DNA from: Bacteroidota bacterium
GTDB lineage: Bacteria; Bacteroidota; Bacteroidia; Bacteroidales; F082
NCBI GenBank assembly: GCA_009773165.1
Contig: WOUZ01000006.1
Location: forward strand, 186,001-250,000
Direction: 5' to 3'
Length of the DNA stretch: 64,000 nucleotides
Positions 17,363 to 25,306 of this stretch are shown in pieces (within the stretch, counting starts at the first letter, position 1; the number at the start of each line of letters is the position of its first letter). The notes under the pieces are model-generated. The model did not search any database. It had not been told where the DNA came from and was given only the letters and a program-made list of their open reading frames with translations. The position numbers were made by a program, and so were the translations under genes.

Positions 17363-17935
17363 CTAGTACTCCAGGTTTTCGGTGTTTTGCAACACGATCT
17401 TGTATCGCTGAATGAAACCACCTCCGGCATCAAACAAAAACTCAAACAGGCTGTAGTTGCCGTCTTCTTTGGCCGACACAACTACTTCGTAATGAATGAC
17501 CAACCCGCTTATGGCAGGTTCTTTTTTGAGAAACGCCAACACAGCCTCTTCACTACCCGAATACTGAACCTGAATCTTATCGATGGCATACTTGTGAAAG
17601 GTGTCGTTCAGGTAGTCACGCATTTTTTTCATGACCTCCTGCGGAACATCATGAGGCTTCGCCCCTATCTCCACATCTTCGAAGAGGCCTTCGCCCGAGA
17701 ACTCCATACTGTAGCGTGTTTCATCTTTTTTGGTTTTGGCTTCGAAGGAAATTTTGTCTGTGCCAAACTCCTGATACCATTTTATTTTTGATCCCAGGTT
17801 CAGCTTTTCCACAAAATTCCGGGCATTTGGTGGCACTTCACTTTCGCTGACCCGCACTTCTTTTTCGTACTTATTTTGAGCAGCAACACTGCCCATTACA
17901 AAAAACACTACCAACATCAGGACACTTATTTTCAT
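17363..17935 (-). CDS. Secreted hypothetical protein, possibly PepSY-like
   Basis: 190 residues with a clear signal peptide (1-19, GSVAAQ). The mature part has two weakly similar alpha/beta units: VPPNARNFVEKLNLGSKIKWY followed by a strand-rich stretch, and VPQEVMKKMRDYLNDTF followed by IDKIQVQYSG. This pattern resembles the putative beta-lactamase-inhibitor-like PepSY-like folds common in Bacteroidota. It is expected in the periplasm. It lies immediately before the DUF2490-like gene (about 1 nt apart), so they share an mRNA. Function unknown; the fold assignment is tentative. Confidence 0.6.
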   Translation of the reverse strand: MKISVLMLVVFFVMGSVAAQNKYEKEVRVSESEVPPNARNFVEKLNLGSKIKWYQEFGTDKISFEAKTKKDETRYSMEFSGEGLFEDVEIGAKPHDVPQEVMKKMRDYLNDTFHKYAIDKIQVQYSGSEEAVLAFLKKEPAISGLVIHYEVVVSAKEDGNYSLFEFLFDAGGGFIQRYKIVLQNTENLEY

Positions 17936-18083
17936 GACTTATGTGTTGTTTTACAGTTTATCAGGTGTAATTGCAGCAGGTGGCAGCGGAGAAATTCCCT
18001 GTCCTTCCAGCCGATGGCTTGCTCTTACAAAAACGCTTGCTTTGTTACTGAAACCTTCGATCATACCCAAATTAACTTCGTAA

Positions 18084-18491
18084 TTACTTCGCTTTCATTT
18101 TATTACCCTTGGCATCGTGTGTCACTTCTGCCAGACCGAGTGCTTCCATCAGTGGTGGGATATACATTCCAAATCGTCCGCGCAGGCCTTTTTTAATGCC
18201 ATACCAGCCACCCACAGGATTGCTTTCCGAACGACCCCATGCCTCCACTGTACCTTCTTTGGCAGGTTTTTGTTCGTCGGCGCTACCCAGCTCCATCCAG
18301 TCGTCGTAACTTTTCAGCATTTGGTGTAAGTCGCCGATGCAGTTGATGTTATACCACAACACTGTTTTTCCAACGGTACAAACCAAAACAGCTTTACCAT
18401 CCTTTTGTTCGACATGCATGGTATATTCGCTCGACAAAGGCGGGGTTTTCAACACCATCGGGGCTTCTTTTGTTCCAATTTTGTATGACAT
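18084..18491 (-). CDS. Conserved protein of unknown function (135 aa)
   Basis: A cytoplasmic protein with no signal peptide or membrane segment. The sequence looks strongly conserved and enzyme-like or ligand-binding: LKTPPLSSEYTMHVEQ, VGKTVLWYNI, DDWMELGSADEQKPAKEGTVEAW and NPVGGWYGIKKGLRGRFGMY. It resembles a small family I recall from many bacterial genomes but cannot name reliably. It stands alone: the PepSY-like gene starts 149 bp downstream and upstream lies a 278-bp gap. No function is proposed. Confidence 0.7.
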   Translation of the reverse strand: MSYKIGTKEAPMVLKTPPLSSEYTMHVEQKDGKAVLVCTVGKTVLWYNINCIGDLHQMLKSYDDWMELGSADEQKPAKEGTVEAWGRSESNPVGGWYGIKKGLRGRFGMYIPPLMEALGLAEVTHDAKGNKMKAK

Positions 18492-18613
18492 AGCTTTTAG
18501 TTTATTTTGTTAATGAGATTGTTACTGCTTCGTTTTTAAGTTGTTGAGTACTTATGTGGGGTTTGAGGATAAGAGGTTGCCGGAATTATTTAAATTCATG
18601 AATATTCAGTGAA

Positions 18614-18638
18614 TTAATCAAAAAAAGAAATTGATTAA
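18614..18638. promoter_or_regulatory. Short inverted repeat
   Basis: TTAATCAA and TTGATTAA form a perfect 8-bp inverted repeat around a 9-nt loop, in the gap upstream of the 135-residue protein. It could be an operator or part of a hairpin. It has no T tract, so it is not an obvious terminator. Confidence 0.25.
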
Positions 18639-18669
18639 TGAAATCAGAGCGCAATTTAGCACAAGTAAG

Positions 18670-18760
18670 AATGTCACTCGTCACACATTACACGTCACAC
18701 ATCACTTTTAAAACGCATCAACAAATCAAAAAATCAACAAATCAACTTTTCAAACAACGT
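18670..18760. repeat. Short-word repeat tract D
   Basis: The tract has two parts: a run of CACACATTACACGTCACACATC words (18680-18702 region) and a run of AACAAATCAA words (18715-18745), the latter matching the right arm of element A. It lies about 10-25 bp past the stop of the WD40 gene. It is non-coding and is a smaller relative of elements A-C. Confidence 0.55.
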
Positions 18761-18769
18761 CTTTGTCCT

Positions 18770-19738
18770 TTATTCAATGGTAAGTATTCGCTTCGCTTTT
18801 CTATTCCAAAGTATTATTCTTTGTTCCAAACTTGAGGTAATAATTCTGTTTCCTTGTTTATTCCATGAAAGACCCCATAAATAGTCCTCGGACTTACCTA
18901 CCGAAATAAGGTTTCCTTTGGTGTCCCAAATCCGTAAAGCGTCACTTGCTGTTGCCAACCGATCACCTTTTGGGTTCCAGGCCAGATTTCTGTATTCACC
19001 TTTACTGATATCCATTGATTTTAAAAGCTCGCCTTCTTCACTCCAATATTGAAGCAATGACGTGTCTTTTTCGTCACCATAGTCACCTGTAACAAAAAAA
19101 TCGCCCGACCTGTGCCAGGCTATACTTAATAACAAAACATCTTCAGGTCTATGTTTTATTGATTTAAGCAAATTTCCATCTATGTCTAAAAAACGTATGT
19201 TGTCGGCAACCGTAGTAAGCATGTTTTTTCTGGGATGCCATGCAATAGCAGTTATACCTTTGGTTGAATGGCTTTGATTTGCAAACTTTCTTATCAATTC
19301 ACCTTTGATAGTGTAAATTAACACTTGCCCGTCATTGTCGGCAACAGCTAAATATTCGCCTGAATAATTCCAGTCAATACCTCTTGCCCCATCAGGCGAA
19401 ATTCCGTTAAGTTCAATTCTCTCATTCGTTTCCAAATTAATAATACACGATTTTTCGCTTGACATCTGTGTTGCTACTGCAATTATATTTTTCGAAGGAT
19501 GCCACTTAACGCGCGTGATGGTGTTCTTTATATGAAACGATTTGAGCGGTTTTAAATTCCGTTCATTATAAATAGTTAAGGTGTCGGTGTTTCCACCAAT
19601 GGCGATAAACTTACCATTCGGACTCCAATCTGCTGTCCAAAGAATTTGTTTTGTTACTGTATTTTGAGCAAAGGTCTGATTAAAGAAAAGGATAATCAGA
19701 AATTGTAAAATTGTTAATGTTATACTTCTGTTTGTCAT
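18770..19738 (-). CDS. Secreted WD40-repeat beta-propeller protein
   Basis: 322 residues. A signal peptide (about 1-24, FFNQTFAQ) is followed by about seven WD40-like repeats, each with a W-x-P/W-x-x-S-G core: ADWSPNGKFIA, VKWHPSKNIIA, IDWNYSGEYLA, IAWHPRKNMLT, IAWHRSGDFFV, LAWNPKGDRLA and LSWNKQGNRII. It should form a complete propeller in the periplasm or on the surface and act as a binding scaffold. No enzymatic domain is attached. The partner is unknown. Repeat tract D follows its stop codon. Confidence 0.8.
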   Translation of the reverse strand: MTNRSITLTILQFLIILFFNQTFAQNTVTKQILWTADWSPNGKFIAIGGNTDTLTIYNERNLKPLKSFHIKNTITRVKWHPSKNIIAVATQMSSEKSCIINLETNERIELNGISPDGARGIDWNYSGEYLAVADNDGQVLIYTIKGELIRKFANQSHSTKGITAIAWHPRKNMLTTVADNIRFLDIDGNLLKSIKHRPEDVLLLSIAWHRSGDFFVTGDYGDEKDTSLLQYWSEEGELLKSMDISKGEYRNLAWNPKGDRLATASDALRIWDTKGNLISVGKSEDYLWGLSWNKQGNRIITSSLEQRIILWNRKAKRILTIE

Positions 19739-19774
19739 GCTGTCGATTTTTTAGTGTTGTCGTTATAAGATTCG

Positions 19775-19933
19775 TTAAATTGGGAGTTCTTCCGATAGTT
19801 TTCTCAAAGTCATTGCGTGACACATGAAATCCTTATGTCCATTCAGTTTCAAGTACACTTTGTTTCTTTCTGTCATGTCGAAGAGTACGAATGCCGGTAA
19901 TTCAAAATTGTTAAAGCCTAAAAAGAAAAAGAG
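19775..19933 (-). pseudogene. Orphan coding-like fragment (C-terminal remnant or 33-aa small protein)
   Basis: An open minus-strand frame of about 53 codons, bounded by stops, reads like protein rather than random DNA: ...ELPAFVLFDMTERN then KVYLKLNGHKDFMCHAMTLR. The only ATG, at 19876, would give a 33-residue product ending KLSEELPI. The upstream part lacks a start, so this looks like the surviving 3' end of a decayed gene; a genuine small protein is also possible. I do not recognise the family. Confidence 0.35.
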
Positions 19934-19970
19934 TCAATGAATAGAAAAGCGAATTTGAATGTCGCAGCTT

Positions 19971-20255
19971 TCACTCACTTTGTATTGGTTTCAGTTGTCT
20001 GCGCTTGAAAAAAGCGAAAACGAAACCTGCAATTACGTGTCCAATTATTACTTTTACAATCAGAAAAAGTCGACTAAGGCCATATTCGTCATGTCCTAAA
20101 ATTATTAGTTCGGATTGGGTCATCCAAACCATAAAGCCAATTAGAAGTCCCAAATTAATCATGAAAAACATCCAAAATTTTGTCCACCTTGAAAGCCAAT
20201 AAAGACTTATCAACCAAAGTAGAAGCGGTATCATCATTATTAAAGCGATTTCCAT
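19971..20255 (-). CDS. Small hypothetical membrane protein (94 aa)
   Basis: Three hydrophobic segments (about residues 4-20, 26-46 and 61-83) are separated by short loops, with a basic tail FKRRQLKPIQSE that would be cytoplasmic. No recognised motif. It is a lone gene, with a TACCTTTG-like box about 200 bp upstream near 20450 on the minus strand. Function unknown. Confidence 0.55.
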   Translation of the reverse strand: MEIALIMMIPLLLWLISLYWLSRWTKFWMFFMINLGLLIGFMVWMTQSELIILGHDEYGLSRLFLIVKVIIGHVIAGFVFAFFKRRQLKPIQSE

Positions 20256-20544
20256 TTTTTAAATTAGGTTCAATGATTGTAAACCTGCGCTATAAAGAGG
20301 TTATTTCTTAACAATTTTCAGCCAAAATAATTTCTACCCAACTGATATAATGCGGTTTTAAAAATAAACTCCAAATAAAGTTTATGATTATTTTTATAGT
20401 TGAAATCTGGTTTTCCAGCATGACAATAGTTTGTTATCGTTGTATCATTCAAAGGTAAACATGTTTTTTATTGATACACCATATGCACCGGAGTTATAAT
20501 TGAAAAAACATTTAATGACCTCCTTAATTACATACAGCTGGGCT

Positions 20545-20997
20545 TTAATTCAAGTCTTTTTTAAGCACAATCATGTGTTTTAATTGGATTCCATTTTCAA
20601 ATATGGGTTCCGGATAATTATCAATAAAGTATCTGTGCTTTATTTCATATATTTCAAAACCAACCTTCTGATATAAATACAGTTGCTTAACGCCTGCGTC
20701 TCCTGTTCCAATTATGATCTTCTTAAATCCTTTTTCCTTCGCAAGACTTATGGCATCTTTTAACAATTCCTGACCTATCCCTTGTCCCTGGAAAGCTGTA
20801 TCTACAGCAATATTTTTTATTTCTACTGTATCGCTACTTATCGTTTGCAAAGCAAAAACAGCAATCATCTTATTCTCAAGTTCAAATACATAAATGTCTG
20901 ATTGATGGATATATTTATCGATTGCATCAACCGTTTCATCTGCAAGCAATAGTAAATCGTAAGGTATTTTTACATCCTTTTCTAACAATCTAATCAT
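20545..20997 (-). CDS. GNAT family N-acetyltransferase
   Basis: 150 residues with the acetyl-CoA-binding motif A, NIAVDTAFQGQGIGQELLKDA (core QGQGIG), and a motif-B end LYLYQKVGFEIYEI. It transfers acetyl from acetyl-CoA to an unknown amine. Its start overlaps the end of another GNAT gene by 8 bp, so the two are cotranscribed. Such pairs are common in accessory regions. The substrate cannot be inferred. Confidence 0.8.
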   Translation of the reverse strand: MIRLLEKDVKIPYDLLLLADETVDAIDKYIHQSDIYVFELENKMIAVFALQTISSDTVEIKNIAVDTAFQGQGIGQELLKDAISLAKEKGFKKIIIGTGDAGVKQLYLYQKVGFEIYEIKHRYFIDNYPEPIFENGIQLKHMIVLKKDLN

Positions 20998-21394
20998 GGG
21001 AAACTAATTTTTGGCATGGAACTTCAAAAATCGAACCTATTCGTTTATAACCAACATTTTCATAATATCCATCAACATCCGACATTACATAAACAACTTG
21101 ATCGGGATAATCCTGATAAATACATTCCATTAGTTTTCTTCCAATGTCTCTTCCCCGGCAGGCTGACATTACCAGCAAATCACACACATAAATATATGCG
21201 CCAAAATCATTTAACGAACGGGAAAATCCGCATAAAACATCTTCATGAAAGGCAACATAGGTTATTGATGTCGCTAAAGCTACTTTATATTTCTCAGCCA
21301 GAGTTTCATTGGCATAATCCCATCCTTCTTCATCCTCAATCATTTTCATCAATTTGCTTTCATCGGAAAGCTTGTTGTATTTTCTTATCTGCAT
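20990..21394 (-). CDS. GNAT family N-acetyltransferase
   Basis: A short (134 aa) GNAT with motif A around VCDLLVMSACRGRDIGRKL (core RGRDIG) and the VGYKRIG end. It resembles small ribosomal-protein or aminoglycoside-like N-acetyltransferases in layout, but the substrate is unknown. It is first of a two-gene unit; its stop lies inside the start region of the second GNAT. Confidence 0.78.
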   Translation of the reverse strand: MQIRKYNKLSDESKLMKMIEDEEGWDYANETLAEKYKVALATSITYVAFHEDVLCGFSRSLNDFGAYIYVCDLLVMSACRGRDIGRKLMECIYQDYPDQVVYVMSDVDGYYENVGYKRIGSIFEVPCQKLVSHD

Positions 21395-21457
21395 TTTGAT
21401 TTGTTAATTGATTTGCTAATTGTTTGGATGAACGTAATTTAACCTAACCCGAAAAGT

Positions 21458-21685
21458 TTAATTGTACATATGTATCAATGTAGTATTACTAGAATTAATC
21501 TCAGCCCAAGCGACTATAAATCTGATATCCATAAATCTAAAAACTAACCTCAATCTGATTTGAAATAGTGTTGCTGGAGTTGAAACCTGTTTATCCGCCA
21601 TTTCGGCATATCCATTTTCACCTTCCATTCTTATGGAAGTGAAGATTACTGCAAAATATGAAGGTTGTAACGTTTTTGCTATCAT
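21458..21685 (-). pseudogene. Truncated antibiotic-biosynthesis-monooxygenase-like gene
   Basis: The first 33 codons (MIAKTLQPSYFAVIFTSIRM then EGENGYAEMADK) match, from memory, the start of small ABM-fold heme-oxygenase-like proteins of about 95-100 residues, which continue with a PGFLGVES-type block. Here the frame instead runs into unrelated basic and hydrophobic sequence (QVSTPATLFQIRLRLVFRF...) and stops at 75 codons. None of the other minus-strand frames restores the family. It overlaps the DinB-like gene by 4 bp (ATGA). I call it broken by deletion or replacement of its 3' part. Confidence 0.45.
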
Positions 21686-22152
21686 TTGTACTCATCGATT
21701 AATTCCTGAATCTCGCTAAAATGCAACTCAATATGCCCCAAATATCCTTCAATCATTTGTCGAAGAGTGACTGTCGTTCCATCAAAACTTTGCCACGAAT
21801 TATCAAGCTTCGACATGTCAACCGATTTAATCACCTGAATCATATGCAGGTTATAGTATTTCCAAAGTTGAATGAGTATAAACCAATCAGCATTTTCATA
21901 ATCCTGCAGCGAAATCCACAAATCATTATGTTGCTGATAATCCGGGAACTCAAGCTTCGCTGTGCATTGCAACCGAATCATCCGTTGATGATTATTTGCA
22001 GCGGAATCGATCAAATGCCCAAGAATCTGCTTAATTGTCCTGTTTTGGTTATTTCTCCTGTTCGAAATTTTATCAACTGGCAGATCAATCAATTGCTGCT
22101 CCCAGGTATCAATAAAGGTTAGGATTCCATTCGTAATAGTTGAAAATTCCAT
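21682..22152 (-). CDS. DinB-like four-helix-bundle protein
   Basis: 156 residues, predicted mostly helical, with the DinB/YfiT pattern: a helix-1 tail NRTIKQILGHLIDSAANNHQRM (metal His region), a central WFILIQLWKYYNLHMIQV and a C-terminal YLGHIELHFSEIQEL with further His residues. DinB-superfamily proteins bind divalent metal and often act as thiol transferases; the substrate is unknown. It starts at ATG 22152 and is translationally coupled (4-bp overlap) to the truncated monooxygenase-like gene. Confidence 0.75.
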   Translation of the reverse strand: MEFSTITNGILTFIDTWEQQLIDLPVDKISNRRNNQNRTIKQILGHLIDSAANNHQRMIRLQCTAKLEFPDYQQHNDLWISLQDYENADWFILIQLWKYYNLHMIQVIKSVDMSKLDNSWQSFDGTTVTLRQMIEGYLGHIELHFSEIQELIDEYK

Positions 22153-22335
22153 ATTCTTATCTGTTTTATTTATTGGTTTTCAGTAAGTTTTTTTTGAGCG
22201 CTGTAAAACAGATAGGCGCTTGACTACGAAGCGGATTTCGATGCACTAAACTGTCTGCCAGCATTACACTTGACAAGAAGCACAAAGCTTCATTTAACCA
22301 ATGACCTTCTATTTTTTTTGGTGTTTGATCGTGAC

Positions 22336-23103
22336 TTACGCGTCAAGTTTTTTATTATTTACAAGTTCTGTAAAACTTTTTGCTGCATTCGTAAAGTCGG
22401 ATGGTACGAGAACAATAGTCGTGGTATTATTGTCTATACCAATTTCAGAAAGCATCTGCATTCGTCTAAGTTCAAGTGCAATTGGACTTCCTTCCATTTC
22501 TTTTGCACCTTGAGTCAATTTAATGGATGCCTCTAACTCCGCTTCTGCTTTTACAATTCTTGCTCTCTTTTCCCTTATGGCTTCTGCTTCTCTTGCCATT
22601 GCTCGTTGCATTGCTTCAGGTATTTCAACATCTTTCATCTCTACCATTTCAATTTTAATTCCCCATGGTTCAGTTGTTGTGTCAACAATTTTTTGAAGAG
22701 TTCCATTTATTTGTTCTCTTTCTCTTAAAACTTCATCGAGCGAATGTTGTCCAATTATATTTCGCAAAGCAGTTACTGAAAACTGATAAACAGCTTTATT
22801 ATAATCAGCAACTTTAATAATTGCGTCCTCTGGATTTGTTATTTTAAACCATAACACGGCATTTACTTTTATTGTTACACTGTCTTTCGTGATTGTTTCT
22901 TGTTGTTCGAGGTCAACTGTTTTGGTTCTAATATCAACCTTTACTTGTCTGTCTATTAATGGTATAATCCAATATAGTCCAGGCCCTTTAATTGATTGAA
23001 AACGACCAAGTCGGAATATAACTCCCCTTTGATATTCTTGTGCAATACGAAATCCTGTCATTAATGTTGCCAGTATGATTCCAATAATTAGTAAAAGTGT
23101 CAT
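22336..23103 (-). CDS. Slipin (SPFH/band 7, stomatin-like) membrane protein
   Basis: 255 residues. One N-terminal membrane segment (1-20) is followed by the SPFH domain with EYQRGVIFRLGRF, GPGLYWIIPLID and VDIRTKTVDLEQQE, a coiled helical region AMQRAMAREAEAIREKRARIVKAE and a C-terminal tail. The length and the KGPG motif fit the slipin-1/2 group. Slipins form oligomeric rings in membrane microdomains and are often operonic with an NfeD protease. Here the NfeD gene is about 10.5 kb away, and this gene stands alone next to a beta-lactamase gene. Confidence 0.88.
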   Translation of the reverse strand: MTLLLIIGIILATLMTGFRIAQEYQRGVIFRLGRFQSIKGPGLYWIIPLIDRQVKVDIRTKTVDLEQQETITKDSVTIKVNAVLWFKITNPEDAIIKVADYNKAVYQFSVTALRNIIGQHSLDEVLREREQINGTLQKIVDTTTEPWGIKIEMVEMKDVEIPEAMQRAMAREAEAIREKRARIVKAEAELEASIKLTQGAKEMEGSPIALELRRMQMLSEIGIDNNTTTIVLVPSDFTNAAKSFTELVNNKKLDA

Positions 23104-23241
23104 AATGTTTGATTTATGTTAATTATATAATGTCCTTGATAACGTGTCTATAACCCAACAACAAATATACCTAATAGTCAATTCACCTAATCACGATTAT
23201 GTCTATTCCTAAAGATATTGCTTTTGATGTTAGTAAAGGTA

Positions 23242-24150
23242 TTAATTTGTTTCATTCGAAAAGTAATCCCAAGCTACTTTTGCAATATCTGCAATAATTT
23301 GCTCGTTTGTCGCTAAATCTTCCTTTGATTCTGTTACAAAAACACTAATGAAAAAGTGCTTGCCGCCAGGCAGAAAAACAATCCCAATATCATTCACAGC
23401 TGCTGTGATTCCGGTAGTTTTGTGTGTACCTGACCAACCTGTTTTATGGGCAACAATAGTTCCCGCAGGCAAATTCCCTTTTATCCGGTTCTTACCGGTA
23501 GAAGTTTCACGCATTATTTTCCAAATAAAGTCACGACTTTTTTGAGAAAGCAAATTGCTGCTGTTGTTATAAAATACTTCCAGGACTTCGCTGGCTGTTT
23601 TAGGTGTTGTCCAATTCTGAAACTGCAAATCCCAACTGCTCTGCATCACTTCTTCATTGATTTTTATTGAAATATCTGTAAAACCGTTCGTTACAAAATA
23701 ATCTTCAACGGTTTTAGGTCCGCCAAGTAGCCGCAATAGCACATCACATCCAACATTATCGCTTTGAGATATGGTATATGCAAGAATTTCTGCCAGTGTA
23801 AGTGTTGCACCTTCAGGATATTTTTCAGCTATCGGACTCCACAACTCAGGCAATAGCTCATCCTTTCCGATTTTAACTTTTTGGTCAAGAGAAAAAATCC
23901 CTTTATCAACTTCCGAAAGCAGAGCAACCCCAATATGAAACTTAAAAACGCTTTGCATCGGAAAATGCCTTTCGCCATTGATCGACAGTGTGTCTTTCCC
24001 GTCGTTATCAACAATTGAAACCCCAACAACAGCATTTTTCGAACGGATAATCTGTTCGATTTCATTACGGAATGCGTCAACAGTTTGTGAGCTTGCCTGA
24101 AATACAAAAACAATTTGAAGGAATACCGCGAGAAGAGTAGATTTGGTCAT
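23242..24150 (-). CDS. Class A beta-lactamase, subclass A2-like
   Basis: 302 residues with a signal peptide (1-22). All catalytic motifs are intact and almost in Ambler register: Ser67-Val-Phe-Lys70, Ser130-Asp131-Asn132, Glu166 in INEEVM and Lys236-Thr-Gly238. The FQNW block after Glu166 resembles the CfxA/CepA/PER/VEB group. It should hydrolyse penicillins and probably cephalosporins in the periplasm. No resistance transposon, integron or regulator is seen nearby, so it looks like a resident chromosomal gene. The spectrum cannot be deduced. Confidence 0.9.
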   Translation of the reverse strand: MTKSTLLAVFLQIVFVFQASSQTVDAFRNEIEQIIRSKNAVVGVSIVDNDGKDTLSINGERHFPMQSVFKFHIGVALLSEVDKGIFSLDQKVKIGKDELLPELWSPIAEKYPEGATLTLAEILAYTISQSDNVGCDVLLRLLGGPKTVEDYFVTNGFTDISIKINEEVMQSSWDLQFQNWTTPKTASEVLEVFYNNSSNLLSQKSRDFIWKIMRETSTGKNRIKGNLPAGTIVAHKTGWSGTHKTTGITAAVNDIGIVFLPGGKHFFISVFVTESKEDLATNEQIIADIAKVAWDYFSNETN

Positions 24151-24344
24151 GTTACTTATGTGATTTTGGTTAATGCATTGCTATTAAAAATTTGATATAG
24201 ACAGTTTTGTACAAAAAGCTTGGGGTTTCATCTGACTTGTTCAAGGACAATAATGCAAAAATAGGAACAACACTCCTGCAAACCATTGAACTGCAACTGC
24301 TTTATAGTTTCTTTTAATCTTAATTTTTTCCTGATATAAAAGAA

Positions 24345-24809
24345 TTAGTATTTAGCTTCAACATTCAACTGCCTTCCCTCGTTGAATGCTTTTTTGTCCA
24401 ATCCAGCGCCGAGGGCAATTCCTATTCCCATCCCTATCGGGAAGCCAATACCTATTAATCCCATATTACCAGTGCTCGTTCCAAAAGCAACGCCGAATGG
24501 CACACCAAAGGCCGACATTCCCAACACAAGCCAAAGGTTTCGGTAATGGTTTTTTGGAACTATCTTCAATTCCTTTTCGATGAGTTTCAGTATCTTAAGT
24601 TGCTTTTTCTTAAGCAATCTAAGCAACATCTTTCCAACTAGAAGTGTTGCGTTGATTTCTTCCAGATCACTATTGATTGATTCAATGATTTTATCAGGTA
24701 TCTCCCTGTTTCTTAATTCATTCAGAAGTAAATCTAATTGATTAAAATACTGGCTTACTTTCATGTCATTACTGACATTTTCATTTTCTTTAAGTTCGAT
24801 TATTTTCAT
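24345..24809 (-). CDS. Hypothetical protein with coiled N-terminus and glycine-rich membrane C-terminus
   Basis: 154 residues. Residues 1-90 are charged and helical (heptad-like leucines in YFNQLDLLLNELRNREI and LLRLLKKKQLKILKLIEKEL). Residues 95-145 are two hydrophobic Gly-rich stretches with GVPFGVAFGTSTG and GIGFPIGMGIGIALGAGLDKK, a glycine-zipper-like hairpin. It may insert in the inner membrane. Family not recognised by name; no partner gene. Function unknown. Confidence 0.55.
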   Translation of the reverse strand: MKIIELKENENVSNDMKVSQYFNQLDLLLNELRNREIPDKIIESINSDLEEINATLLVGKMLLRLLKKKQLKILKLIEKELKIVPKNHYRNLWLVLGMSAFGVPFGVAFGTSTGNMGLIGIGFPIGMGIGIALGAGLDKKAFNEGRQLNVEAKY

Positions 24810-25306
24810 ACAGTTTCATTTATTTAGCTGACCATTAGCACCTTTCAAAACGCAGATCTTTGGCACTCAACTCTTCAATTCCATTTTTAATAAACCCAAT
24901 TGCCTGCTATCAGCCTTTGTAGATTTTGATTCAATTTTTTTCCAATACCTAATCTATCAGCATCAATCACACCACCAAAACAGATGTGGTAAAAGTATGA
25001 AATACCGGCATTTTACACAAGAGATATTTAGGGGAAATTTTGTGAGAAGATAGGAAACGGGGCTATTAGCTTTCAGCCATTGGCTTATAGCAGGATGAGG
25101 TTGTTTGGTGATAGTTGTTTGGTTGGTGAGTGTGTAGATTTGTTACCTAGAAACGTGCCTTAAATTCAAGTACCCTCAAAGCTAAAGCCCTTTTTCGAAT
25201 TGTTAACAAAATCTTAAAATGATTTGTCAAAAAAGCATTATTTTTGGGAGGTTCGTTTACTAGACGGACCTATTACACAAGTTTCAATTAATTAAAGGAT
25301 TATACA
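24810..25306. other. Non-coding spacer upstream of cydAB
   Basis: 497 bp at the point where the long minus-strand run ends and plus-strand genes begin, so it must hold both outgoing promoters. It has no credible ORF. At 25065-25090 an AGCTTTCAGCCATTGGCTTA-like word loosely recalls modules of the mosaic repeats. A TATTTTTG box at 25239-25246 is the best cydA promoter candidate. No riboswitch or RNA gene recognised. Confidence 0.5.
25239..25246 (+). promoter_or_regulatory. Candidate -7 promoter box for cydAB
   Basis: TATTTTTG, a TAnnTTTG match, 60 bp before the cydA ATG. A TTTG lies at 25223-25226, but the 12-bp spacing is shorter than the usual 19-20 bp. Confidence 0.4.
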
